DNA of 64,000 nucleotides. It comes from Mycobacterium sp. MS1601 (GTDB lineage: Bacteria > Actinomycetota > Actinomycetes > Mycobacteriales > Mycobacteriaceae). How positions within the stretch are numbered: position 1 is the stretch's first letter; every line of letters starts with the position of its first letter. Shown here piece by piece: positions 35,684 through 44,220 of the stretch. A program made the translations under genes and the position numbers. The stretch is from assembly GCF_001984215.1 (NCBI RefSeq), contig NZ_CP019420.1, positions 2,542,001 to 2,606,000 of the forward strand, written 5' to 3'. A model generated the notes under the pieces. It was not told the DNA's origin. It did no database searches and saw only the letters and a list, made by a program, of their open reading frames with translations.

Positions 35684-35705
35684 TTCTATAATGGTCGTTA
35701 TAGAA
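35684..35705. promoter_or_regulatory. TetR-type operator, perfect 8-bp arms
   Basis: TTCTATAA and TTATAGAA form a perfect inverted repeat with a 6-bp spacer (TGGTCG). It lies 53 bp upstream of the SnoaL-like gene. The ATAA-NGGTCG-TTAT layout is typical of TetR-family sites. A weaker related element (11 of 16) is at 37462-37477, upstream of the F420-reductase-like gene. Confidence 0.6.
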
Positions 35706-35757
35706 AATGGATGGGTGGGGCGTAGACCTCGTTCGTCATGATCCCTGGAGGACAGTG

Positions 35758-36132
35758 GTGAGCACTGCAGACCCCATCGAGCAGCTTATGCACGACAACC
35801 TGATGGCAGTGTTCAACGAGCGCGACGGCGCGAAGCGTCAGGCTGCGATCCAGCGGACCTATCACCCCGACGTCCGCTGGACCGACGCCGAAGGGGTCAT
35901 CACCGGCCACGCGGCACTCGAGGCCAAGTGCATTGGTCTGCAGAGAAGTATTGGAGATCTGCAATTCGAGCCTGCGGGTCCGCCTCACAAGTTGCCTTAT
36001 TTCGGCTACTTGGCCTGGAGGCTGGTCGATCCCGCTCAGGGTCGAGAGGAGATGTCGGGTTTTGATGTCGCCGTGGCCAATGAGGGGCTGATCACCGAGC
36101 TGTGGACCGTCCTCATTCCACCCACTCCGTAA
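35758..36132 (+). CDS. SnoaL/NTF2-like protein
   Basis: A 124-residue protein from GTG 35758, with GGAGGA a few bases upstream (GTG 35755 is also possible). It has the NTF2-like pattern: an N-terminal helix pair (PIEQLMHDNLMAVFNERDGAKR), then YHPDVRWTDAEGVITGHAAL and a beta-sheet half ending GLITELWTVLIPPT. The perfect inverted repeat upstream and the convergent TetR gene suggest that TetR represses it. Its biochemical role is unknown. Confidence 0.8.
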   Translation: MSTADPIEQLMHDNLMAVFNERDGAKRQAAIQRTYHPDVRWTDAEGVITGHAALEAKCIGLQRSIGDLQFEPAGPPHKLPYFGYLAWRLVDPAQGREEMSGFDVAVANEGLITELWTVLIPPTP

Positions 36133-36193
36133 CCGGCGCCGGCACCAGTCTGACGATCGACGGCTAACACCAGCTGCTGTAAAGACAGCGCAC

Positions 36194-36745
36194 TCAGCGG
36201 GATGGCCAGCCGTTCATGGTGGCCGCGGCGACGGCCCGCAGCTCCTTGCGGGTCACCCCGTCACGGGCACGGGTGGACAGTCCGTTGATGGCCACGATCA
36301 GGTATTCCGCGAGTGTGCGGGGGTCAGCCGACGGCGGCAGGTCGCCATCGTCGATCGCGCGTCTGAGCCGCGCTTCGACGACTGCGCGCCCCTCGTCGCG
36401 CCGGCCGGAGAGCAACGGATCAGTATTGACCAGACACCCTTTGGGGCTGCCCCGCCGCGTGCAATCGACGATTGCGGAGTCGAGTAGGCGTTCGGCGAAT
36501 GCGCGCGCTGTCGCCTCGGTGAGCGCCAGCGTCAACGGGGTTTGAGGTCGCTGAGCGTAGAGGTCCACTGCCTCGTCGTACAACTCACGCTTGCTGCCGA
36601 ACGCGGCGTAGAGGCTCGGCGAGGAGATGCCCATGGCTTCGGTGAGTTGGCTCATCGACGTGCGCTCGTAGCCGCCGTTCTCCCAGAACGCGTGCATCGC
36701 CGCATCAAGTGCACGGGCTCTGTCGAATTCGCGTGGCCTGGCCAT
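36194..36745 (-). CDS. TetR-family regulator
   Basis: A 183-residue TetR regulator. The helix-turn-helix region is ERTSMSQLTEAMGISSPSLYAAF, followed by GSKRELYDEAVDLYAQ. The C-terminal domain, with CTRRGSPKGCLVNTDPLLSG, is of the group that controls NTF2-like and oxidoreductase genes. It lies 28 bp downstream of the F420-reductase-like gene on the same strand, so the two probably form one unit. Likely operators are at 35684-35705 and, more weakly, 37462-37477. Confidence 0.9.
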   Translation of the reverse strand: MARPREFDRARALDAAMHAFWENGGYERTSMSQLTEAMGISSPSLYAAFGSKRELYDEAVDLYAQRPQTPLTLALTEATARAFAERLLDSAIVDCTRRGSPKGCLVNTDPLLSGRRDEGRAVVEARLRRAIDDGDLPPSADPRTLAEYLIVAINGLSTRARDGVTRKELRAVAAATMNGWPSR

Positions 36746-36773
36746 TGCCTGATCATATTGCGCGAGGATGTCG

Positions 36774-37418
36774 CTACTGCGGTCCCGCCAGATCCATCTC
36801 GGGTGGGCTGTTTCCGGCGATGGGTTGGGAGATGAAGCTGTGTCCTGTCAGCGGACCTCCGAATGAGTGCAGCAGGCCGCCGGCGTCGTTGCGGCCGAGG
36901 TCGATCGGGTCGAACCCGAACCGTTCTGCCAGGGCTGCGATCTGAGCATTTGCTTGCGGGTCGTTCCCCGAAATGAAGGCGACGCGGCGGCCCTGATTCG
37001 ACTCGCCGGGGTCGCGTGCGAGGACTTTGGCCCAGGTGTTTCCGAAGGCCTTCACTACACGGGCGTTGACAGCCCATTCAGCGACGAGGTCCGAGGACGC
37101 GCGCCCGCCGAGATCGGCTAGCGAAAAGTCGGAGTAGTCGATGGCGTTGGTGGCGTCGACGATGATCCTGCGCTCCCAGTCCGGGACTGACGACACCAAT
37201 CCCTCGACCGCCTCGAACGGCACGGCGAGGAACACGATCTGTGCGCCCAATGCGTGCGAAACTTCGGTTGGCACAACAGCCGATCCCAGCTGCTGGTGAA
37301 GCGAGGCGACGGCTCCCGGACCCTTCGATGTGGCAACCGCCACCTCGATTCCGGTACGGGCGAACTGGCTGGCAAGGGCGCCCCCGATGGCACCCGATCC
37401 AATGACGGCGTATTCCAT
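36774..37418 (-). CDS. NADPH-dependent F420 reductase-like protein
   Basis: A 214-residue Rossmann protein that opens YAVIGSGAIGGALA, with a later IVFLAVPFEAVEGLV and VKAFGNTWAKVL. It resembles the NADPH:F420 reductase/NADP oxidoreductase family, which passes hydride between NADPH and F420, or reduces small ketones. It is the first gene of a unit with the TetR gene. The operator candidate 44-59 bp upstream suggests auto-control by that regulator. Confidence 0.85.
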   Translation of the reverse strand: MEYAVIGSGAIGGALASQFARTGIEVAVATSKGPGAVASLHQQLGSAVVPTEVSHALGAQIVFLAVPFEAVEGLVSSVPDWERRIIVDATNAIDYSDFSLADLGGRASSDLVAEWAVNARVVKAFGNTWAKVLARDPGESNQGRRVAFISGNDPQANAQIAALAERFGFDPIDLGRNDAGGLLHSFGGPLTGHSFISQPIAGNSPPEMDLAGPQ

Positions 37419-37669
37419 TTCGTCTCCCTCCGGCTCCGTGACTGGGCGAAGCCGCTCATTGTGTATCGATCGTCATATAATCACGAACGGCCCCGGGATG
37501 TGGCATTCCGTATCGATCGACACAGCATCATGTGTTGAATCGAAGCTGACGGGTCCCGGAGACTCTCCGTGTCCACGGCGGTCACCAGTACCGCCACTTC
37601 ACGTGGAGGCGGTGCGCACACTCCGCACGTCAGATGCAGGGCCGCGCTGCCAACGGCAGTGCCTGCCGA

Positions 37670-38152
37670 CTATGACCACCGGACTGCGGTGGTGATCAGA
37701 TCAATTATCGCGTCGGGGTCCTTGTCGGCACCGATGACCCGCTCTTGCCGACCCGGCAGAACGTCGTGGTCGCGCCACCACCGCCGCAGCTCGAGCTCTC
37801 CGAAATCAGCGCACCCCTTGCTGTTGTGGCGTCGCAGCGTCTCTTCGAACGGCAGATCGAATCGGAAGAACTCCGTGGTCCCACGATGATCAGCGGCCAG
37901 CGATCGCAACATCGGCCCGTAGACGTCGCTGCGCAAGATTCCCTCCAGCACGACGTCGCTGCCTTGGTCGAGGGCGTACCGCGCAACGAGATCAATGAGC
38001 CGCACCGCCGGATTGCCGCGGTCGTCTCCAACGCCGAGCACCTCGCGGCGCAGCACGTCTTGACTGACCAACGCCACTTCGTGACGCTCCCGCAGCATTC
38101 TGGCGACAGAGGACTTCCCCGATCCACTGTTCCCGCGCACGACGATCAGCAC
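37670..38152 (-). CDS. AAA-type P-loop kinase, zeta-toxin/chloramphenicol-phosphotransferase-like
   Basis: A 160-residue P-loop protein from GTG 38152, chosen because GGAGAG lies 4 nt upstream and the Walker A motif then sits at the usual place (GNSGSGKSS, 7-15). A second motif is SDVVLEGILRSDVYGPML. The C-terminal half has FFRFDLPFEETLRRHN. Size and motifs suit small kinases of the zeta/CPT type that phosphorylate a sugar, antibiotic or nucleotide. No partner antitoxin lies next to it. Confidence 0.78.
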   Translation of the reverse strand: MLIVVRGNSGSGKSSVARMLRERHEVALVSQDVLRREVLGVGDDRGNPAVRLIDLVARYALDQGSDVVLEGILRSDVYGPMLRSLAADHRGTTEFFRFDLPFEETLRRHNSKGCADFGELELRRWWRDHDVLPGRQERVIGADKDPDAIIDLITTAVRWS

Positions 38153-38315
38153 CGTGCTCTCCGATCCGACAGCAGCCACCGAGAGATCAAACCAACAAAA
38201 CCAACGAACTGCCACGCACCGCCATGGATACGGCGGACACTGGTGGAAGAAACTCGGGACAGCACCGCCGAGGCGGCACTGATCGAGCGCGGCAACGGGT
38301 GACGACGGCCTGGAT

Positions 38316-38780
38316 GTGCCAGGCATGTCATCCATGGTCGAGATGTTGATCGCCGAGCCTGGTGAACTCGATGAAGGGCTACTCAATCCCGCAGAGGCGT
38401 TGGTGCGCAGCGCGTTCGGACCCAGCTTTCGCCCCCACGGTTGGGCTGCACGCCGTGCATGGCGTGCACGTGGCCCTCATCGATGGTCAGACCCTCGTAG
38501 CGTTCGCCGCTGTCGTGGCCAGGACCCGGCACCACAGTGGTGTTGTCGTTGACACCGGCTACGTCGAAGGGGTTGCGGTCCGCGCCGATCACCAGGGCCA
38601 CGGACTCGACCGTGTCGTGATGAACCACGCCGAAACGATCATTCGCACACGCCATCAACTCGGGGCACTCAACACCCATCGTTGGGTAAGCGAGACCGGG
38701 CAGACCGAGACGTGGATGCAGATCAGTCCGTGCGGTGCCCGGACCGCGGGTGCGGTGCACGGGGATGGCGAAGTCTGTGG
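38316..38780 (+). pseudogene. Frameshifted aminoglycoside 2'-N-acetyltransferase homologue
   Basis: The first frame gives LDEGLLNPAEALVRSAFGPSF. After a shift near 38430-38460 a second frame gives GVHVALIDGQTLVAFAAVVA, then GYVEGVAVRADHQGHGLD and a QLGAL stretch. GYVEGVAVRAD and QLGAL are hallmarks of the AAC(2')-I family carried on mycobacterial chromosomes. The two halves are in different frames, the end is degenerate, and the region runs into the end of the converging pcaJ gene. It is therefore probably inactive. Confidence 0.65.
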
Positions 38781-39416
38781 TCACATGCCGAGCAGCGGCA
38801 CGTCGAGGCGGGCAGCGAGTTCGTCGCGGCTGATGCCGTAGGTGTCTCTGACGGTTACCCCGTCGGCGGTGATGTCGAACACCGCCAGATCGGTGTAGAC
38901 GCGGGATACGCAGCCGACGCCGGTCAGCGGGTAGGTGCATGACGGGACCAGCTTGGCCGAGCCGTCCTTGGCGAATAAGGTCATCATCACGAACACCTGC
39001 TTGGCGCCGATGGCCAGGTCCATGGCGCCGCCGACCGCGGGTATGGCATCGGGTGCGCCGGTGTGCCAGTTGGCCAAATCGCCTCTGGCGGAGACCTGGA
39101 ACGCACCGAGCACGCAGACGTCGAGGTGCCCGCCGCGCATCATTGCGAACGAGTCGGCGTGGTGGAAGTAGGCGGCTCCGGGTAGTTCGGTGACGGGGAT
39201 CTTGCCGGCGTTGGTGAGGTCGGGATCGATCTGATCGCCGACGGCCGCGGGGCCCATGTTGAGCATGCCGTTTTCGGTGTGCAGCACGATCCCGGCCTCG
39301 GCCGGGAGATGGTCGGCGACCGTGGTGGGTTGGCCGATCCCCAGGTTGACGTAAGACCCGGCGGGGATGTCGCGTGCCACCAGGGCGGCCATCTGAGCTT
39401 TGGTCAGTGCGCTCAT
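38781..39416 (-). CDS. pcaJ: 3-oxoadipate CoA-transferase subunit B
   Basis: A 211-residue beta subunit of a class I CoA-transferase. The catalytic Glu lies in HTENGMLNMGP (E48). The stretch FAMMRGGHLDVCVLGAFQVS, followed by GDLANWHTG and IPAVGGAMDLA, closely resembles PcaJ. It transfers CoA from succinyl-CoA to 3-oxoadipate together with PcaI. Its start overlaps the pcaI stop (ATGA). It is the last gene of thiolase-pcaI-pcaJ. A 3-oxoacid (acetoacetate) transferase is the alternative reading. Confidence 0.85.
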   Translation of the reverse strand: MSALTKAQMAALVARDIPAGSYVNLGIGQPTTVADHLPAEAGIVLHTENGMLNMGPAAVGDQIDPDLTNAGKIPVTELPGAAYFHHADSFAMMRGGHLDVCVLGAFQVSARGDLANWHTGAPDAIPAVGGAMDLAIGAKQVFVMMTLFAKDGSAKLVPSCTYPLTGVGCVSRVYTDLAVFDITADGVTVRDTYGISRDELAARLDVPLLGM

Positions 39417-40069
39417 ACCGCTACCACCTTGTCGACGTAGATGCTCGGGGTTACGACGGCTTCCGGGTCAAGAGTCCCGGTGTCGACGACCTCACGGACC
39501 TGCACGATGGTGGTGGTCGCGGCCGTGGCCATCACCGGCCCGAAATTGCGGGCGGTCTTGCGATACACGAGGTTGCCCATCCGATCGGAGCGGTGGGCAC
39601 CGATCAGCGCGACGTCGCCGGCCAGCGGGTACTCCAGAATGTAGGTGCGGCCGTCGATCACGCGTTTTTCTTTGCCCTCCGCCAGGGGTGTTCCGACCGC
39701 GGTGGGGCAGTAGAAGGCACCGATGCCCGCGCCGGCGGCGCGCATCCGCTCCGCGAGGGTGCCCTGGGGCACGACTTCGAGTTGGATCTCGCCGGCTCGG
39801 TAGAGGCCGTCGAACACCCAGGAGTCGGATTGGCGGGGGAACGAGCAGATGACCTTGCGGACTCGCTTGGTCGCCAGGAGAGCTGCCAGCCCGGTGTCGC
39901 CGTTGCCGGCGTTGTTCGAAACGACAGTCAGATCTTTTGCGCCCTGGTCGATCAGCGCGTCGATGAGCGCAACGGGCATGCCCGCCATGCCGAAACCGCC
40001 GACCAGTACGGTGCTGCCGTCTGCGATTCCGGCAACGGCTTGAGCGGTGGTGTCACAGATGCTGGCCAT
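39413..40069 (-). CDS. pcaI: 3-oxoadipate CoA-transferase subunit A
   Basis: A 218-residue alpha subunit. It opens with the CoA-binding GSTVLVGGFGMAGMP and continues LTVVSNNAGNGDTGLAALL and ICSFPRQSDSWVFD, a pattern close to PcaI. ATG 40069 shares one base with the thiolase stop (TGATG); the longer frame to 40120 lies inside the thiolase and is rejected. It works with PcaJ in the last steps of the beta-ketoadipate pathway. Confidence 0.85.
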   Translation of the reverse strand: MASICDTTAQAVAGIADGSTVLVGGFGMAGMPVALIDALIDQGAKDLTVVSNNAGNGDTGLAALLATKRVRKVICSFPRQSDSWVFDGLYRAGEIQLEVVPQGTLAERMRAAGAGIGAFYCPTAVGTPLAEGKEKRVIDGRTYILEYPLAGDVALIGAHRSDRMGNLVYRKTARNFGPVMATAATTTIVQVREVVDTGTLDPEAVVTPSIYVDKVVAV

Positions 40070-41283
40070 CAGCGCACCACCTCGAACACCGCGGCCAGAC
40101 CCTGGCCGCCGCCGATGCACATGGTCTCGAGAACGGTGCGGGCGCCGCGGCGACGCGCCTCATAGGCCGCGGTGGCCAGAATGCGCGCGCCGGTAGCACC
40201 GATCGGGTGTCCCAGCGAGATCCCGGAGCCGTTCGGGTTCAGACGCTCGTCGAGCGGATCGACCTTCCATTCGGCCAGCACCGCCAGTACCTGTGCGGCG
40301 AAGGCCTCGTTGAGTTCGATGAGATCGATGTCGTCGAGGGTGAGTTCGGCCCGGCCCAGCGCTGCGGCGGTGGCGGCGACGGGGCCGATGCCCATGATCT
40401 CCGGCGCGCAGCCGGTGACAGCCCACGAGCGCAGCTTCAACAAGGGCGTCAGGCCCAGCTTCTCAGCCTGGGCGTCGGTGGTCACGACGCACAGCGCGGC
40501 ACCGTCGTTCTGGCCCGAGGCGTTGCCGGCGGTGACCGTCGACTCGGCATCGACCTTGAGACGGATCGGTCGCAACGCGGCCAATTTCTCGACGGTGATG
40601 TCGGCGCGCGGATGTTCGTCGCGGTCGACGAGGACATCGGGCGCCCCGCGCCTACCCGGGACGGTGACGGGTACCAGTTCGTCGGTGAAGTGGCCGGCCT
40701 CGTGGGCGGTGATTGCGCGCTGATGCGATCGCGCGGACAGCTCGTCTTGCTCGTCGCGGGTGATGCGGTACTCGCGACGCAGGTTCTCAGCGGTCTCGAT
40801 CATGCCCCCGGCAATGGGATGCGATGTGCCGCCCGCGGTTTCGCGGGCACGATCCAGCCGGTCCAACAGCGCGATGCCACCTTGGCGAACACCGGTCCGC
40901 AGTCCCAGGGCGTAGTGCTCGACGTTGGACATCGACTCCGCCCCGCCGGCGATCACCACGCTGGCGGCCCCGGTGGCCACCTGTCCCGCGGCGTAGAGCA
41001 CGGCCTGAAGGCCCGAGCCGCACCGCCGGTCGATCTGCAGGCCGGGGACCTCGGTGCCCAAGCCCGCGTCCAGTGCGGCGATACGCCCGATCGCCGGGGC
41101 CTCCCCGTTGGCATAGCCGTTACCGAGGATCACGTCGTCGACATCGCTCGCGCCCAGTCCGGTGCGCTCGATCAGCGCCCGCAGTGCGGTGGTGGCCAGG
41201 TCGGTGGCGGTCAGCGCTGCCAGCGCGCCACCCATCCGGCCGACCGGAGTGCGGACGGGACTGCAGATCACCACATCGGTCAT
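40069..41283 (-). CDS. Thiolase (3-oxoadipyl-CoA/acetyl-CoA acetyltransferase)
   Basis: A 404-residue thiolase. The nucleophile is C88 in DRRCGSGLQA, the His lies in LGHPIGATGA and the second Cys in ETMCIGGGQG. With pcaI and pcaJ directly downstream it most probably cleaves 3-oxoadipyl-CoA to acetyl-CoA and succinyl-CoA (PcaF role). A general acetyl-CoA acetyltransferase is possible from sequence alone. It is divergent from a LysR gene across a 73-bp gap that carries an inverted repeat. Confidence 0.88.
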   Translation of the reverse strand: MTDVVICSPVRTPVGRMGGALAALTATDLATTALRALIERTGLGASDVDDVILGNGYANGEAPAIGRIAALDAGLGTEVPGLQIDRRCGSGLQAVLYAAGQVATGAASVVIAGGAESMSNVEHYALGLRTGVRQGGIALLDRLDRARETAGGTSHPIAGGMIETAENLRREYRITRDEQDELSARSHQRAITAHEAGHFTDELVPVTVPGRRGAPDVLVDRDEHPRADITVEKLAALRPIRLKVDAESTVTAGNASGQNDGAALCVVTTDAQAEKLGLTPLLKLRSWAVTGCAPEIMGIGPVAATAAALGRAELTLDDIDLIELNEAFAAQVLAVLAEWKVDPLDERLNPNGSGISLGHPIGATGARILATAAYEARRRGARTVLETMCIGGGQGLAAVFEVVR

Positions 41284-41319
41284 GGCTCAACCGTAGATCG
41301 TGCGGAGGATATGCTGAAA

Positions 41320-41346
41320 TACCTAATTTGGCAGGTTTGATAGGTA
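41320..41346. promoter_or_regulatory. LysR-type operator between thiolase and LysR genes
   Basis: TACCTA and TAGGTA are perfect inverted arms separated by 15 bp. The interior contains T-N11-A spaced bases typical of LysR boxes. It ends 10 bp before the LysR ATG and would control both divergent genes. Confidence 0.55.
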
Positions 41347-41356
41347 GGAAGTCCTA

Positions 41357-42238
41357 ATGGAGCTGCGACACCTGCGCTACTTCCGGGCCGTCGCTGAAGA
41401 GTTGCATTTCGGCCGCGCAGCACAGCGACTGCACATCGCCCAGCCGCCGCTGTCGCAGCAGATCAGGCAGCTCGAACGTGAGCTGGGGGTCGCGCTGTTG
41501 ATCCGCTCCACCCGCAATGTCGAGCTGACTCCGGCCGGGCAGGCGTATCTGAGCCGTACCATCAGGATCCTGGACTCGGTGGACGACGCTGCCGACCTCG
41601 CGCGCCGTGTCGCCGAGGGCACCACCGGCCGGCTTGTCATCGGGTGCGTTGGCTCGGCTACGTATTCGGTTCTGCCGCAGCTAGTTCGGGCTCTCGGTGA
41701 ACAGCTTCCCGAAGTCGACGTCCGAGTACGTGGTGAGATGCTGGCCCCGGCCCAGTTGGCTGCGCTGGCGGCGGGAGAGATCGATCTCGCGCTGCTGCGC
41801 CCGCCGGTGGTCGATCCCAGTCTGTCGACCGAGATCGTCCGCAGTGACTCGCTGTTGGTCGCGCTGCCGGAAGGCCATCGGTTGAGCAAGCGAAAGGGTC
41901 TGTCGGTAACCGATCTTCGGGAGGAGAACTTCGTGGCGCATGTCGGTGGCGGCCGCTCGGTCATGGGATCGTTGCTCACGACGCTGTGCGCCGAGGCTGG
42001 TTTCACTGCAAAGGTTCGCCACGAGGTGGAGGAGACCTCGACGCTGATCACCCTGGTGGCAGCCGGGCTCGGGGTGGCGATCGTGCCGTCCCCGACAGCC
42101 GCTCTCGACATCGCCGGCGTCGTCTACCGCCCACTGCGGCCGCGCAGCCTGGGGGTTGACTTGGTGGCTGCATGGCCGACATCGGCACACGATCAACTCA
42201 TTCGGAGGGTCACTACTACGCTCCATGACATCGCCTGA
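41357..42238 (+). CDS. LysR-family regulator of the pca-like operon
   Basis: A 293-residue LysR regulator. The N-terminal winged HTH is ELRHLRYFRAVAEELHFGRA followed by LHIAQPPLSQQIRQLERELG, of the BenM/CatM/CatR type that responds to aromatic ring-cleavage products. The periplasmic-binding-like effector domain follows (LVIGCVGSATYSVLPQLV, LVAAGLGVAIVPSP). It is divergent from thiolase-pcaI-pcaJ and probably activates it in response to a pathway intermediate such as muconate or 3-oxoadipate. Confidence 0.9.
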   Translation: MELRHLRYFRAVAEELHFGRAAQRLHIAQPPLSQQIRQLERELGVALLIRSTRNVELTPAGQAYLSRTIRILDSVDDAADLARRVAEGTTGRLVIGCVGSATYSVLPQLVRALGEQLPEVDVRVRGEMLAPAQLAALAAGEIDLALLRPPVVDPSLSTEIVRSDSLLVALPEGHRLSKRKGLSVTDLREENFVAHVGGGRSVMGSLLTTLCAEAGFTAKVRHEVEETSTLITLVAAGLGVAIVPSPTAALDIAGVVYRPLRPRSLGVDLVAAWPTSAHDQLIRRVTTTLHDIA

Positions 42239-42542
42239 GGCTTGATGTTCGACAACTGCTCGACCCATGCATTGCGGGCCCCGCGCGTCGAGTTGGGTGC
42301 CGGGCAAGGCGCGGTCGGGTGGGTGGCCTGTCTCGACGCTGCGCCGCCTGATGTATCCCGGACCCCGGCGGTGTCGCCGTTCTCGGTTTTCACGGCGCAG
42401 GTTGTGGATCGATTGTGATCAGCTTGACGAGGTGTTGCGTATCGCCGGCCGCCCCGGTCTCCGTCTCCATCGGTACGCCGCGCCGAGACCGGTCGCGAGC
42501 GACTCGACGGCACCGCGTTTGTCGAAGCAAGCGGTTGCCGCA
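42239..42542. other. Gap without a supported gene
   Basis: 304 bp between the LysR gene and the convergent epoxide-hydrolase-like gene. No complete frame with a ribosome site, no hairpin with a T-run and no recognised fragment were seen. Confidence 0.4.
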
Positions 42543-43568
42543 CTACAGATTCTTCTTACTGAGCCAGGTGCGAATGGCCGCGACGTGCTCTTGCTTGCGT
42601 TCCAGCGGCAGCCAGTGTCCGGCGGGCAAGTACGTCTCGGTGAGGTCCTCGCAGGCCGCGCGCATCGGATCGCCTTGGCGGTTCCCGGTGATGCTGCAGA
42701 TCTGATCGAAGTCACCGTTGACGAACAGCACCGGCTGGGACAGGCGGCCGCCGTCGAGTGCCTCACGCGCGTAGGCGATGTTGGCGTCGTCGTTGACGTA
42801 CCACGCACAGCCTGGACCGAAGCCATGGGCCTGGAACGCTTGCACCAGCGCGTCGAAGTCTGCCGGCGGCCAGAGCGCCGGGTCTGGTTGAGTGGGCGGG
42901 GCATGGTGCGCGGCGCCGAAGCGCCCGCCGTTGCGGGAAACCGTCGCATTCGGCGAGATCTTGCCGACGTTGGCGGGGTTACCTGGCTGGAAGATGGACG
43001 CCAGTGATGCGGGCTGGTCGGCGTCGAGGTCAGCCACTGCCGCCGCGAAATGCGTCGTGTAGTAGCGGTAGTAATCCCATTGGCCATCCGGATATTCGTC
43101 AGCCGGATAGATCGCACGGTCGACCAGGGGGAGGACCGTTTTGATCGCGTGTCCATCGGGGTTGTAGGCCAACGACGTCAGCACGATGCCACGGCTGCGA
43201 TCGGGCTCGTGTGCAGCCAGATCACCGGCCACGACACTGCCCCAGTCGTGGCCAATCCAAATCGCTGGCTCGCCGCCAAGGTGGTCGTGAAGTTCCACCA
43301 TGTCGGCCACGACTTCTTCGACGGTGTACGCGTTGTTGGCCCTCGGAATGGAAGACCCGCCGTAACCGCGGAGATCGGGTGCGACGCAGTGCCACCCGTC
43401 GTTGGCGAAGGCGCCCATTTGGGCACGCCACATCAAACCGATACTCGGCCAACCGTGCAGAAAGATCATCAGCGGTCCATCGGCGGGCCCGCACTCGAGG
43501 TAGCGGGTCGTGTGGCGAGGCGTACTGAAGGTGCGGTAGGCCAGGGTCGAAGCTGATTGTGCGTGCAT
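42543..43568 (-). CDS. Epoxide hydrolase-like alpha/beta hydrolase
   Basis: A 341-residue alpha/beta hydrolase from ATG 43568 (GGAAGGGGG upstream). HGWP (38-41) and the nucleophile elbow GHDWGS with D108 are those of epoxide hydrolases, which form an ester with Asp. The later FVNGDFD and GHWLP carry the acid and His. The cap Tyr residues that polarise the epoxide are plausible in the YYRYYTTHF stretch. It is divergent from a TetR gene, with a perfect operator between them. Confidence 0.87.
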   Translation of the reverse strand: MHAQSASTLAYRTFSTPRHTTRYLECGPADGPLMIFLHGWPSIGLMWRAQMGAFANDGWHCVAPDLRGYGGSSIPRANNAYTVEEVVADMVELHDHLGGEPAIWIGHDWGSVVAGDLAAHEPDRSRGIVLTSLAYNPDGHAIKTVLPLVDRAIYPADEYPDGQWDYYRYYTTHFAAAVADLDADQPASLASIFQPGNPANVGKISPNATVSRNGGRFGAAHHAPPTQPDPALWPPADFDALVQAFQAHGFGPGCAWYVNDDANIAYAREALDGGRLSQPVLFVNGDFDQICSITGNRQGDPMRAACEDLTETYLPAGHWLPLERKQEHVAAIRTWLSKKNL

Positions 43569-43578
43569 GTGCCCCCTT

Positions 43579-43606
43579 CCGGAAAGCAATGATTTTTGCT
43601 TTCCGG
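43579..43606. promoter_or_regulatory. TetR operator with perfect 10-bp arms
   Basis: CCGGAAAGCA and TGCTTTCCGG form a perfect inverted repeat around an 8-bp spacer, directly upstream of the epoxide-hydrolase-like gene. A shorter GCAAA-CTTC-TTTGC element follows at about 43629-43642, close to the -10 box of the TetR gene. Confidence 0.7.
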
Positions 43607-43656
43607 CATTACCCGTGACCGAGGAAAAGCAAACTTCTTTGCGTAGGATCGTCGAC

Positions 43657-44220
43657 ATGGTGAGCCAAGGGGACGCGAACCGCCTCGGAGGACGGGCTAA
43701 TCGGGTGATGACCGCGATCTACACCGCGGTAGGCGAACTGGTCGCCGAAGGGACCGCCAAGATCAGCTTCCCGGTGATCGCCGAACGGGCGGGGGTCAAC
43801 CCGACGACGTTGTACCGGCGCTGGGCCGACGTCAACGCGCTTCTCGAGGAAGTCGCGGTCGCGGCCCTGACACGCGACGGTGAGTCGCCACCCGACACCG
43901 GATCGCTCGAGGGGGACTTGATGGAGTGGGCGTGCATCATCGCCGCTGACATCACCAGACCAGCGCGGGCTCGCTTTCTGCGCGCGATGGTCTCGGCGCG
44001 CGTCGAGATCGTGGCTCGCTGCCCGGTCATGGAGACGCGGCAAGAGCAGGCGACGGAGATGGTGCGTCGTGCCCGCGAACGCGGGGAACCGACGCCAACG
44101 GTTGCACAGATTCTCGACCACATCGTCTCGCCGTTGTACCACCACGTCGCCTTCGCCCTTGAAGTCGACGAGGAATACGCGCGGCGGATGGTTCGCGATG
44201 TGCTCACCATGGCCGGCTGA
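43657..44220 (+). CDS. TetR-family regulator
   Basis: A 187-residue TetR regulator from ATG 43657. TAGGAT, a -10-like box, ends 7 nt before the ATG and there is no Shine-Dalgarno sequence, so the transcript is probably leaderless. The HTH is ISFPVIAERAGVNPTTLYRRW. The C-terminal domain is of the TetR_C group (LMEWACIIAADITRPARARF). It is divergent from the epoxide-hydrolase-like gene across a strong palindrome and so probably represses that gene and itself. Confidence 0.88.
   Translation: MVSQGDANRLGGRANRVMTAIYTAVGELVAEGTAKISFPVIAERAGVNPTTLYRRWADVNALLEEVAVAALTRDGESPPDTGSLEGDLMEWACIIAADITRPARARFLRAMVSARVEIVARCPVMETRQEQATEMVRRARERGEPTPTVAQILDHIVSPLYHHVAFALEVDEEYARRMVRDVLTMAG

Noticed and set aside
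40207..41340. A 377-codon open frame opposite the thiolase
   Set aside because: It lies wholly antisense to a clear thiolase with intact catalytic residues, and its translation is low-complexity.
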